From: Streptomyces finlayi
GTDB taxonomy: Bacteria > Actinomycetota > Actinomycetes > Streptomycetales > Streptomycetaceae
Direction of reading: 5' to 3'
Length of the DNA stretch: 64,000 bases
Assembly: GCF_014216315.1 (NCBI RefSeq)
Contig: NZ_CP045702.1
Span: forward strand, 4,960,001-5,024,000
The translations under genes were made by a program, and so were the position numbers. Below the pieces are notes generated by a model, which worked only from the letters and a program-made list of their open reading frames with translations, did no database searches and was not told the DNA's origin. Below, piece after piece: positions 25,092-34,335 of the stretch. Position 1 is the first letter of the stretch. The number at the start of each line of letters is the position of its first letter.

Positions 25092-25117
25092 TGAGAGTTC
25101 CAAAATGAGAGTTCCAA
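25092..25117. promoter_or_regulatory. Direct repeats in the XRE/ATPase divergent promoter
   Basis: TGAGAGTTCCAA occurs twice with a 14-bp period (25092-25103 and 25106-25117), in the only intergenic space between the divergent XRE and ATPase genes. This is a plausible binding site for the XRE protein, read from position and repetition only. Confidence 0.5.
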
Positions 25118-25176
25118 TGTCACTCTATTGATGGGAGCGGGCACGCTGGGTGACTGCGTCTCTCGCAGGAGTGATG

Positions 25177-25839
25177 ATGGGGATGAATGGATGTCGCTTC
25201 GGCATCGTCAGGAAGGCATGGGACCTGCCCTTCCTGGCCGAGGCAGGGGAGTTGGTCGGCTTGCGGCGTGTGATGCGACTGCATCTGGAGCTGTGGGGCC
25301 TACCTGATGTAGTCCACTCCGCGCAGATCTGCGTGACGGAGATGGCGGCGAACGTGATCAAGCACGTGGGATCAGGTACTCCGACGCGCTTGGACGTTTT
25401 CATGAGCGGCAGCGACCTCCGCATCGAGATGAGCGACCCTGATACGCGCGCGCTCCCCACTCTCATCGAGGCAACCGACGTGTCTGAGACGGGGCGAGGG
25501 CTTGCCCTTATCGATGGCATCGCTGAGCGCTGGGGCGTCATCCTTCGCGGCGACTCCAAGGTCATCTGGTGTGAGCTCGCCACGGGCCTACCCTCGCCGG
25601 TTGGCCATGTCGATGGGCCGCGTGTGGCGAAGGCGGAAGCCGTTTTGGGACTACTTCAGTTGAGGCCTGCGGTGGAATCCTCGACCTTCAGTCGGCTGAG
25701 TGTGGCGAGTGCGGAGATGGCGGCGATCGATCTCATCGCTGATCTTCTTCATTGGTTGCGAGCTCACGGGTGTGACCCGGACAGCGCGATGGATCGCGCG
25801 CAAACGTACTTTGAGGCCGATTTGCCGGGAGTCAGCTGA
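25177..25839 (+). CDS. ATP-binding protein, HATPase_c / anti-sigma-regulatory-factor type
   Basis: An about 220-residue protein. Residues 20-145 match the serine kinase-like GHKL ATPase fold: the N-box VTEMAANVIKHVG, then RIEMSDPDTR and SETGRGLALIDGIAERWG. The C-terminal 70 residues are an added helical region (VASAEMAAIDLIADLLHWLR). Several start codons cluster at 25171-25183 behind AGGAG, and 25177 is an estimate. Next to an XRE/DUF397 pair it corresponds to the AbaA-like member of the WhiJ-type cassette. Confidence 0.85.
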   Translation: MGMNGCRFGIVRKAWDLPFLAEAGELVGLRRVMRLHLELWGLPDVVHSAQICVTEMAANVIKHVGSGTPTRLDVFMSGSDLRIEMSDPDTRALPTLIEATDVSETGRGLALIDGIAERWGVILRGDSKVIWCELATGLPSPVGHVDGPRVAKAEAVLGLLQLRPAVESSTFSRLSVASAEMAAIDLIADLLHWLRAHGCDPDSAMDRAQTYFEADLPGVS

Positions 25840-25981
25840 GTAGATTCCAGCCACCTAGCAACTGCGGTGGACGGAGCTCCACGGTCAGCACCGTTGAGGA
25901 CGGTGGAGCAGCACCGCATAGAGAAGCGATTCATACGGGCTCGCCGTCGCTCTGGCACATTCAGGAACAGGGCCTCGGTTC

Positions 25982-27714
25982 CTAGCCGGCGGCAATGGCG
26001 GAGTACGTCAGCACGTCCGCAGGGATCTCGTGGCGAAGCTTCCAGACGATGCCCATGGGCTTGCTGCCCTTGTGCTTCACATACTCGGCTGGGCCGAGCA
26101 GTATCCATGGCTGAGGGCCACCGATGTCCGTCTTCTTGAAGCGGCGGACGAAGAGGAGGACTCGGGTATTCCTCTCCTTGTGGGTCTGGTAGCGAATGCC
26201 CGTGGGGGAGGCCTCAGATGTCTGGTTCTGAGACTCCCAATGGAACAGGGAGTCGTTGAGCGCGTAGTCCTTGTAGCGCGTCTCTGGGGAAAAGTCCTTC
26301 TCGTCCTTCTCTAGCGTGATGAGCAGCGCGTCCGTTTGGATGCTCTCGCACCACTTCACCCCCTCGCGGAAGTGCCCCGGCATGAAACCGTCCACCGTGG
26401 ATTGGCCCAGGGCGGTAAGGATCTCTTCGCGGCTGTAGGAGGCGTGGACCGTCAGCGACAGGCTGGCGTGGGTGCCCAGTAGCGGTACGGGGACGTGGTC
26501 AGCCTGCTCCATGACATGGGCGAGGACTTGTCGCAGTTCATCCCGGAAGGCCCGGTGGGGGCGGAGCGTGTCGAAACCGGCCTGGTAGCTCGTGAAGTTG
26601 GCCCCCAACGGCCAAAGGGAGAAGAAGAACATCCGGGCGTACGCCTGTTCTTGGTTGCTGAGCTCTTCGTACGCGAGGGCGTCCTCGCCGACGAGCTTCG
26701 CGTATGCGGTGGCCCGCAGCGGGTCATCCACGTGGAGGAAGGCTGATACGCGCTTGAGTAGAGCCTCCTCGCCGTCGGGGCCGGTCTGATCGAGGAGCTT
26801 GGCTCGACGGAGGAGCCCGGTCCATGAGTTCCCGTTCCGGTAGAGCTCCTTGAGCTCTCGGCCGCTCTCTCGCAGATAGCCGGCGAGAAGAGGCTCGGCG
26901 TAAGACGCCACCTCGCCGGCGAGCTGCGTGACGTTGACTCCGATCTGGTTGCGAATGTTGTCGATGATCAATTCCTTGGCTTTCGTCTCAAGGATGATCT
27001 GACAGCCAGAGGGGAGCTGGGGGAAGTCGTGCTCAATGCTCGTGAGGAGCCGGTTGCGTGTGAGGTTCGTCAGCGCGCGGAACTGCTCTTCGAACCGAAA
27101 TTCCTTGCGGTGCTGTCCGATGAAGTCCAAGACCGTAAGGACGGCTTTGCCCTCCGTTCGCCGTAGCCCGCGGCCCAGCTGCTGAAGAAACACTGTGGCG
27201 CTGGATGTGGGTCGAAGGAGGAGCAGGGTGTCTACGTCGGGGATGTCTAGACCCTCGTTGAAGAGGTCTACGGAGAAGATGACCTGGAGCGCACCCGTTC
27301 TCAGCTGATCGAGCGCTACCCTGCGCTCCCCCCTGGGGCTCTCGCCGGAGAGCGCAACGGCGGCGAGACCTGCTCGCTGGAAGAAGTCGGCCATGAAGTG
27401 AGCGTGGGCGACCGAGACGCAGAATCCCAATGCCCGCATGGCGCCCGGATCAGCGATCTTGTCCTTCACAGCCTGCACGACGAGCCTGGCGCGAGCATCG
27501 TTGCCCGTGAAGAGGTTACTGAGAGCCGTCGAGTCATACGCGCCGCGCTTCCACGTGACCGCACTCATGTCGGTGTTGTCGGTGATACCGAAGTAGTGGA
27601 ACGGGCTGAGCAGGTCATTCTCCAGGGCTTCCCAAAGTCGCATCTCGGCGGCGATTCGGCCGTCGAAGAACTCGTCCTGAATATTCAGACCATCCATGCG
27701 CTCCGGGGTAGCCG
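25982..27714 (-). pseudogene. 3' half of an interrupted PLD-helicase-DUF3427 gene
   Basis: From the right-hand target duplication to the stop at 25982 the frame reads ATPERMDGLNIQDEFFDGRIAAE and then the second RecA-like domain. Motif V is VDLFNEGLDIPDVDTLLL and motif VI is QLGRGLRRTEGK. A DUF3427 C-terminal region follows, with the block PLGANFTSYQAGF and ending YSAIAAG. An ATG exists at 27697, but without the ATPase half a product would be inactive as a helicase. Removing the insertion sequence and one target copy joins it in frame to 29134-30538, giving a 1,045-residue protein. Confidence 0.9.
27705..27714 (+). repeat. Target site duplication, left copy
   Basis: GGGGTAGCCG directly abuts the left end of the insertion sequence and is identical to 29124-29133. 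It encodes part of the LTATPE motif of the interrupted helicase. Confidence 0.95.
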
Positions 27715-29123
27715 CAATGGTCCTGAGTTAGCTGCCCGGGGTGCGATGATCTTGGGGTGGAGCGGATTGAGGGTGTGGCCGCGGGGCGGCTGACGGATGA
27801 CGTGTCGATCGGGTTGCTGGCGGCGGTGTTCCCGGAGGAGGCCGTGCGGGCGGCGATCGATGAGGCGGGGGCGCGTGAGGAGCGAACGCGGTCGTTGCCG
27901 GCGAAGTTGATGATGTATTTGTCGCTGGCGTTGTGGTTGGAGCCGGGCAAGGGGTACGTGCGCACCCTGCGGGGCCTGCTGGAGGGGCTGCGGTGGTCGC
28001 GGGGCGGCTGGGGCGAATACCGGGTGCCCAGTGACGGGGCGATCTCGCTGGCCCGTTACCGGTTGGGTGAGGCGCCGTTGCGGAACCTGTTCGACGAGGT
28101 CGCAGCCCCGGTGGCCGATGAGCGCACCCCGGAGGCGTTCTGGCGGGGGCTGCGGTTGATGGCGGTGGACGGCACGGTCTTCGATGTGCCCTCGGGGAAG
28201 CGGAACGAGGCGGCGTTCGCGGTTCCGGCCGGTGGAAGCCGGCCGCAGGTCCGCCTGGTGGCGCTGGCCGAGTGCGGCACGCTGGCCCTGACCGGGGCGG
28301 CCTTCGACTCCATCGCGGTCGGTGAACGCACCCTGTTCACCCGCCTGTTGGACCGGTTGGCGCCCGGCATGCTGCTGCTGGCCGACCGCGGCTTCCCCTC
28401 GTTCGGCCTGTACCGGGCTGCCGCCGCGACGGGCGCACAACTGCTGTGGCGCGTCTCGGCTTCCTTCACCCTGCCCGTCAAGAAACGGCTGGCCGACGGC
28501 ACGTACCTGTCCGAACTGCGCGGCGAGCGGAAGTCGCAGCGGGTCACGGTACGAGTCATCGAGTACTCCGTCGCCGACGACGGCGGAATCAGCGAGGTCT
28601 TCTGCCTCATCACCACCCTGCTGGACCCTGAGCACGCGCCCGCTTTGGAGCTGGCCCGCAACTACGCCGAACGCTGGTCGGTGGAAGTGCTCTTCAAACT
28701 GCTCAAGGTCGACCTGCGGCAAAGTGGCGGCATCCTGCGCTCGGGCAAACCCGAGGGAGTACGACAAGAACTGTGGGCGCTACTCTGCGTCTACCAGGCC
28801 CTGCGCACCCTGATCGCCAGGGCCGCCGTGATCGCGGGCATCGACCCCGCCCGCATCAGCTTCCCGCCCGTCCTGGACGCCGTCAAAAGCTCCCTCAGGA
28901 CGGCTTTTTCCCCCTGACCAGCTCGCGAAGGCCCTGCACTTCCTCATAGCCGACCTCCCCGGCATGCACATCCGAGACCGCCCCACCCGCACCACGCCCC
29001 GCACCACGAAACGCCCCCATCTCAGCTACCAAACCCGCAGCTCAACCGACCCCGGAACCCGGCGCGTCACCCGCACCATCGTGCTCCACACACTGACACC
29101 CGACCCGATCTAACTCATGGCCA
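27715..29123 (+). mobile_element. IS4-family insertion sequence (1,409 bp) with 10-bp target duplication
   Basis: Its ends are imperfect inverted repeats: CAATGGTCCTGAGTTAGCTG inward from 27715, and CAATGGCCATGAGTTAGATC inward on the minus strand from 29123. Both sides carry the identical 10-bp direct repeat GGGGTAGCCG, in the size range known for IS4. It contains one transposase gene and sits inside a helicase gene, between codons of motif III. The intact duplication and matching ends point to a recent, simple transposition. Confidence 0.95.
27757..29110 (+). pseudogene. IS4-family transposase, frameshifted near the 3' end
   Basis: The GTG start at 27757 opens a 386-residue frame with IS4 DDE landmarks: LMAVDGTVFDVP (first Asp), LLADRGFPSFGLY (second Asp) and the YREK-like RNYAERWSVEVLFKLLK (Glu). 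The frame stops at 28917, just after the run TTTTTCCCCC. One base later in phase the sequence continues for about 70 codons (PPDQLAKALHFLIADLPGMH and on to TPDPI) and stops at 29110, next to the right inverted repeat. A one-base gain in the run best explains this. The catalytic triad lies upstream, so residual activity is possible; programmed frameshifting is less likely. Confidence 0.8.
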
Positions 29124-29133
29124 TTGGGGGTAG
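29124..29133 (+). repeat. Target site duplication, right copy
   Basis: GGGGTAGCCG, identical to 27705-27714, abuts the right end of the insertion sequence. Confidence 0.95.
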
Positions 29134-30538
29134 CCGTGAGTCCGAGAAGCTCCAGTGGAGCGAAATGGTCAAGGAGCCTACGGTAGGTGGGTGATGTGCC
29201 GTGGTGGAACTCGTCGATCACGATCACGTCGAAGTGATCCGGTGCAAAGCGGTCCAGTGCACGCGGGTTGAGGGACTGTGCGCTGGCGAATACATGAGTC
29301 CAATTGTCGGGAATCTCCCCAGTGAAGAAGAGCTCTCCGAAGTTCGCGTCGACGAGGACGTTTTGGTACACGCGGAGGGACTGTTCGAGGATCTCTTTAC
29401 GGTGGGCCACGAAGAGGAGGTGCGGGTCGCGGCCGAGCTGCTGCCGCAGGCGCTTGTAGTCCAGTGCCGCCATCACGGTCTTGCCCGTACCTGTCGCGGC
29501 GACCATCAGGTTGCGGTGCCGGTCGTGCACGGTGCGCTCGACTTCTAGCCGCTCAAGCATGTCGCGCTGGTGGGGGTAGGGGCGAACTTCCAGGCCAGAG
29601 AGCGTAATGCTGTTCCGGACCTGAGTGCTGGTGCCGCTTGCGTGTGACAGTGCTTCGTCGAGCCGCTGAGCGTCAGTGTGTGGGTCGTACGGCTCGAATG
29701 CCTGCTCACTCCAGTAGGCATCGAACGTTGCCTCGAACTTGCGGAGCACGGCGGGCGTGGCGACGGACGACAGCCGGACGTTCCATTCAAGGCCGTCGAG
29801 GAGGGCAGCCTTGGACAGGTTGGAGCTGCCAACATATGCCGTGTCGAATCCGCTGTCTCGGCGGAAGAGCCATGCCTTGGCATGGAGCCGGGTGGAGCGA
29901 AGCTCGTAATTTACCTTTACCTCGGCGCCGAAATCCTGAACCAGCCGGTCCAATGCGCGACGCTCGGTGGCGCCAATGTAGGTCGTTGTCAGCACGCGAA
30001 TGGGAACACCACGTTCCCGTGCAGATGCCAGTGACTTTTCAAGAACGCGGAGACCGTGCCACTTTACGAATGCGCAGAGGAGATCCACACGATCGGCGGT
30101 GGCCAACTCGGCCCGAAGCTCAAAGCCGAGGCTCGGATCTTCCGGCGAGTTGGTGATCAGTGCTGTGTCCGAGAGCGGAGTGGCTGGGCGGATGGCGTAG
30201 ACGCCGGGAGCCTCCTGCTCGGCCACAGCGAGCAGCTGGCGTGGGCCGTCGGCCACGAGGTCTATCCACTGGGTCGCACCCTCGATGGTGTTGAGGGACT
30301 CCAAGATGTGGTTGGCGGCCAGAACCTGTTCCGCGGGCGTGAGCCGCTGAAGGACCTGCCGGACCGTGTCGCCAATGTGTCGAGACAGGACGTGCGGCGT
30401 GGACTCCTGCCCCACGATGGCGTCAATGGAGCGCCATCCCGTGGCATCGAAATCTTTGAGGCGCTCTGCGAGGCGATGAGTGATGAGCGTTTCGTAAAGC
30501 CCAGCGACTGGCGCCGCATCCGCGAAATCGTTGGGCAT
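29124..30538 (-). pseudogene. 5' half of an interrupted PLD-helicase-DUF3427 gene
   Basis: Starts at ATG 30538 behind GAGGGG. The N-terminal region contains a phospholipase-D-like nuclease module with TRLHAKAWLFRR and AYVGSSNLSKAAL (HxK and downstream Asn). The first helicase RecA domain follows, with Walker A AATGTGKTVMAA, the DEAD-box motif VIVIDEFHHG and motif III LTATP. Here the insertion sequence enters and the frame runs into a short nonsense tail. Intact relatives are single proteins of about 1,000 residues and are often encountered in mobile or defence-rich regions; the biochemical role is not established. Confidence 0.9.
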
Positions 30539-30811
30539 GGTCGAGTCCCCTCATCCCGGCACGTTGTTACGTGAGCAGTTGTATCAAGGGGTACTGACAG
30601 AAGCGTGTCCGAGATGCGCATGATGGGGAGAGTGGATCGCGGCCCGCTCGGTCCCGCGCCGTCCCCGCGCCCCGCGCCATCCCCCGCCTCGGTGATAGTG
30701 CCGTCAAAGCCGGGTCGGATGTCAACTGGCGTGAAATAATCCGGAGTTCAGGGACGGGATGTTCCAGGTCGCTTCAGGTGGGACGGCAATGGCGCCGATG
30801 GGGGCAAGCGG

Positions 30812-31387
30812 ATGACGGACGGGCCGGGCGTGAGCGGGCAGGGGCAGAAGCCGGAGCAGAGGCCGGAACAGGGGCCCGGAGCGGGGGCCGGGACCGTTGA
30901 GGTGCGGATCGGGGTGAGCGGGACGCATACCCGGCGTGATGATCTCGAGGCGCTCCATACCTGGTTGCAGAGCGCGCCCGATCTCGAAGAGGTACGGGAA
31001 GCGGATCAGCTGGCTGTCGGGCGCAAGGTCTCCGACCAGCAGACCGAGGGCATGAGCGGGGAGCTCATCCAGGACATCGTGCTCGTGGTGTCCGTCGAGG
31101 TGGCTCGTAACGTCATCGACAAGGTGTGGCGGTCCGTGGAGACCTGGGTGCGGAACCGGCGCAGGTTCGCCGACCCCGAGGAGACGCCGCGCGTCACCCT
31201 CGACGCACCCGACTCCGGGCCCGGGGCCGTGCTGGGGCGGGACACCGATGAGGGTGGGGACGCCGATCGGGACGGAGACGGCGGGACCGGCGGGACCGGC
31301 GACAGCGGCGACAGCGGCGACAGCGGAGGGTCGCGGGGCGGTGGCGGGGGTCAGGTGCGTCGTGGCGACGAGGCCGGGGAGGTCTAG
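30812..31387 (+). CDS. EACC1-like (effector-associated constant component) protein
   Basis: A 191-residue protein and first gene of a three-gene operon. The core, residues 29-125, reads VEVRIGVSGTHTRRDDLEALHTW and then GELIQDIVLVVSVEVARNVIDKVW. This beta-then-helix pattern resembles the EACC1 family, small proteins encoded next to effector enzymes in actinobacterial conflict systems. A Pro/Gln/Gly-rich leader precedes it, and an Asp/Gly/Ser-rich tail with GDSGDSGDSG follows. Its stop is 5 bp from the caspase start. The family call rests on pattern and context, not on an alignment. Confidence 0.7.
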   Translation: MTDGPGVSGQGQKPEQRPEQGPGAGAGTVEVRIGVSGTHTRRDDLEALHTWLQSAPDLEEVREADQLAVGRKVSDQQTEGMSGELIQDIVLVVSVEVARNVIDKVWRSVETWVRNRRRFADPEETPRVTLDAPDSGPGAVLGRDTDEGGDADRDGDGGTGGTGDSGDSGDSGGSRGGGGGQVRRGDEAGEV

Positions 31388-31392
31388 GCGTC

Positions 31393-34335
31393 GTGCCGCC
31401 GTACAGCGCGCGCGGCGAGGAGGGCAGGGGCAAGCGGCACCGTGCGGTCGTCGTCGGTGTCGAGTCCTACAGCGGTGACCGGAACGACCTGCCCGCCGTC
31501 CGCCACAACATCCGGCTGGTCGCCGAGGCGCTGACCGCCGAAGGCACCGGGGTACTCGACCCCGCAGACGTCGTCGTGATTCCGGGCAGGGGGGCCACCC
31601 GGGCCGTTGATCCGCTCCAGGTGCGGGCCGCGCTGCGCGCCGCGCGCGAGGAGGTCGGCGGGCTGCTGGTCGTCTACTTCGCCGGGCACGGCATCGTGCG
31701 TCCCGACGGGAGCGACCTTCATCTCCTGTTCACCTCCTCACGTGTGACCCGGGACCGGCACCATCCCTTCGTGGACGCGCTGTCCTGGCGGGACGACGTG
31801 ATGCCGGAGCTCTCCAAGGCCCGCGCCGACTGGGTCGTGGCGATCCTCGACTGCTGTTTCGCCGGAAACGCGCTGCAATCGTTCAACCCTGCCGTCGGGC
31901 AGAACTTCGCCCTGCTCACCGCTGCGGAGCCGGGCGTGGAGATCCCTCCCGGCGACCCCTCGGCCGGTACGGAGTTCACGGTCCGGCTGCACGGGCTGCT
32001 GACCGGGCGTACGGCTGCCGTGCAGCCGGCCACGTTCACCCGGCTCGTCACCGAGATGCGGGAGGCGATCGCGCCCCTCAAGGCCGTCGACGGACACCGG
32101 TGGATTCCGGACGAGCGGCGGCACGGGGACGATGTGCTGCTCGCCCTCCCGGTACGCGGGGGGAGCGGGCCGCACACGGGGAATGAGGGCAGGGAGGGGG
32201 ACAGGAACGGAGCCGGGGAAGGGGACGGGAACGGGGGCGCGGACCGGGACCGGGACGGGAACAGGGGCGCGGACCCGGGCCAGGACGAAGGCACGCACGG
32301 AGACGGGGGCACGGAGGGCGAGGAGAAGCGCGTGCACGGCGGTGTGGTGTCCTCCGTCGCAGGGCGGTGGTGGTTACGGCTGCCCCTTCCCCGCCTCGTA
32401 CGGCGTCGGCTGTCCGCGCCCCGTGGTGCGCGCGCACGGCGTGCGCTGCGGTCGCGGCGTCGCCGCTCTACCGCCCTCGGGCTCGCCGCCGCCCTGGCCC
32501 TCGCCGGTTTCGGTACGTGGTGGGCGGGCGGGCTGCCCGGCGGCGCCTCCCGCGACTGTCCGCCCGCGATGGAGCTCCGCGTACTCACCGATCCCGACCT
32601 CCGGCCCACCGTCAAGAAGGCCGCCGACGCCTATATGGAGCGCGGCAGCGGCTGCCGTTCCGTCGGGATCACCACGTACGACGCCAAGGCGACCGACGCC
32701 GTGGCCGCCCTCCGGGCCTCGTCCCTCTGGCAGGACCCGCCCGCCGCCTGCCCCGCGACCGGTGAGTGTCTGCGGCCCCAGCGCGATGTCGGCCCACAGC
32801 CGGACATCTGGATTCCTGCGGCGGGCAGCGCCTGGCGCCGGGTGATGGAGGGCGGGCAGACCGAGGCCGGCGGGAGCGCCGCTGCGACGGCCACCGGCGA
32901 CGTCTCCTCAGGAGGCGACGGAACGGAAGGGGCCGAGGGGGCAGCAGGTGAACGGGCCGTGACCCTGGACGCGCTGGGCTCGGTCGCCTTCACGCCCATG
33001 GTTCTGGCGGTACCCATCAGCATGGCCCTGGTACCGGAGTCGCAGACGGGCCGGCCGCTCGGGTCGCTCATCTCCGAACTGCGTGACGCGCAGCGCCCGG
33101 ACCGGTCCGTCTCCGTACTCAGGCCCGACCCCGAAGGCACCGACGGGGCACTGTTGGCCACCGAAGCCCTGTACGCCTCGTCCGAGGCGGGGTCCGGGTC
33201 AGGTTCGGCGTCATCCCTGGAGCAGAGCATGGCGCAGGCGCTGCGTCCGATGCCCGCCACCGCGAGGGAGTTGATGTGCGCGCTGGCCGACGGCACCCGC
33301 AATCCGCTGGAGGACAGCGCGGCCGTTCTCGTACCGGAACAGACCATGGCCCAGTGCAACCTGCCGTCCGGCGACCCGGGACGCCCCCGCTGCGCGACGG
33401 ATGTGCTGGACAACCGAACCGCCCAGTACCCCAACGACATCCCGGTGCTCGATCTGCCGTACCTCCAGGTCACCTGGGACGACGCGGGCCGCGACGCCGA
33501 GGCGCGCGACCGGGAGGTGAGGCGCTTCTACGCGTGGCTGGCCGAGGACACGGCGGCGCAGAAGTTCTTCACCGATGACGGCTTCCGCAGGGTCGGCGAC
33601 AACGGCAAGCCCGCGCCGCCCGAGGAGAACTCGCCGCTCCGCGCGGACCTCGACGCGACGGGGAGGTATGCCGTACGCCAGTCGATTCCGCCGACCGCCA
33701 CGAGCACCGTCACGGCCGCTTCGCTCAACACCACGCTGCGCCGCTACCGGCAGGCGCTCGGCCCCGGGCGGGTGCTGTACCTCCTGGACAACTCCACCTC
33801 GATGGCCGACAAGCGGGTCTGGGACGGCTCAGGGCGGGCGAAGGAGCTGGTGGTCCGGTCGATGAGTTCGCTGGGTGCCGGTGACGCGTACGGCGTGTGG
33901 TCGATCGCTTCGGAGAAGGACCCGGACGTCGTGCCGTTCGGGCGGCACGGTCGTGCCGCCGCGCAGAAGGCCGTCGCCGCGGCCGGGACCGCCGATGTCG
34001 ACGCGCGCGTCGTGGAGGGGCTTCGCGAAGGATTCGCGACCTTGCGTGACGGGCTGACCGAGGACGATCCGCCACGGCTCCTCGTCCTGGTCACCGACGA
34101 CGAGGACTCGAAGGGGCTGACGAAGAAGGAGCTGGCGGAGCTCGTCGCCAAGGCGGAACAGGCCCCGCCGGTACGGGTCGTGGTCGTGTCCCTGCGTGGT
34201 GGCGGCTGTTCCGCCGGCCGGCTCAACGAGGCGATCACGGAGGCGACCGGCGGGCGCTGCCTGGACCTGTCGGACGACATCCCCACCGAACTGACCGCCG
34301 AGGTCGCCAAGACGGGCACGGGGGACGCGGAATGA
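31393..34335 (+). CDS. Membrane-spanning caspase-family protease with binding-protein-like and vWA domains
   Basis: A 980-residue protein starting at GTG 31393. Residues 15-250 form a caspase (C14) domain with His99 (YFAGHGI) and Cys155 (LDCCFAGN), so the dyad is intact. A charged Gly/Asp/Arg linker (about 258-315) and a strongly basic stretch (RRALRSRRRRS) precede one membrane span at about 361-380, giving a cytoplasmic protease and an outside C-terminus. The exterior has a solute-binding-protein-like region (MELRVLTDPDLRPTVKKAADAYM) and a vWA domain from about 790 with MIDAS residues Asp799, Ser801 and Ser803 (LLDNSTSM). It overlaps the next gene by ATGA. It looks like a sensor coupled to an intracellular protease; the trigger and targets are unknown. 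Confidence 0.88.
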   Translation: MPPYSARGEEGRGKRHRAVVVGVESYSGDRNDLPAVRHNIRLVAEALTAEGTGVLDPADVVVIPGRGATRAVDPLQVRAALRAAREEVGGLLVVYFAGHGIVRPDGSDLHLLFTSSRVTRDRHHPFVDALSWRDDVMPELSKARADWVVAILDCCFAGNALQSFNPAVGQNFALLTAAEPGVEIPPGDPSAGTEFTVRLHGLLTGRTAAVQPATFTRLVTEMREAIAPLKAVDGHRWIPDERRHGDDVLLALPVRGGSGPHTGNEGREGDRNGAGEGDGNGGADRDRDGNRGADPGQDEGTHGDGGTEGEEKRVHGGVVSSVAGRWWLRLPLPRLVRRRLSAPRGARARRALRSRRRRSTALGLAAALALAGFGTWWAGGLPGGASRDCPPAMELRVLTDPDLRPTVKKAADAYMERGSGCRSVGITTYDAKATDAVAALRASSLWQDPPAACPATGECLRPQRDVGPQPDIWIPAAGSAWRRVMEGGQTEAGGSAAATATGDVSSGGDGTEGAEGAAGERAVTLDALGSVAFTPMVLAVPISMALVPESQTGRPLGSLISELRDAQRPDRSVSVLRPDPEGTDGALLATEALYASSEAGSGSGSASSLEQSMAQALRPMPATARELMCALADGTRNPLEDSAAVLVPEQTMAQCNLPSGDPGRPRCATDVLDNRTAQYPNDIPVLDLPYLQVTWDDAGRDAEARDREVRRFYAWLAEDTAAQKFFTDDGFRRVGDNGKPAPPEENSPLRADLDATGRYAVRQSIPPTATSTVTAASLNTTLRRYRQALGPGRVLYLLDNSTSMADKRVWDGSGRAKELVVRSMSSLGAGDAYGVWSIASEKDPDVVPFGRHGRAAAQKAVAAAGTADVDARVVEGLREGFATLRDGLTEDDPPRLLVLVTDDEDSKGLTKKELAELVAKAEQAPPVRVVVVSLRGGGCSAGRLNEAITEATGGRCLDLSDDIPTELTAEVAKTGTGDAE

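Noticed and set aside
28904..28917. Programmed frameshifting as the main explanation for the transposase
   Set aside because: The required shift is +1 (or -2), not the common -1 slippage of insertion sequences, and the catalytic residues are all before it; a one-base gain is simpler.
27715..29123. Reading the IS-helicase arrangement as a genuine three-gene operon
   Set aside because: Exact 10-bp duplications and terminal inverted repeats show an insertion, and the two flanking frames rejoin perfectly.
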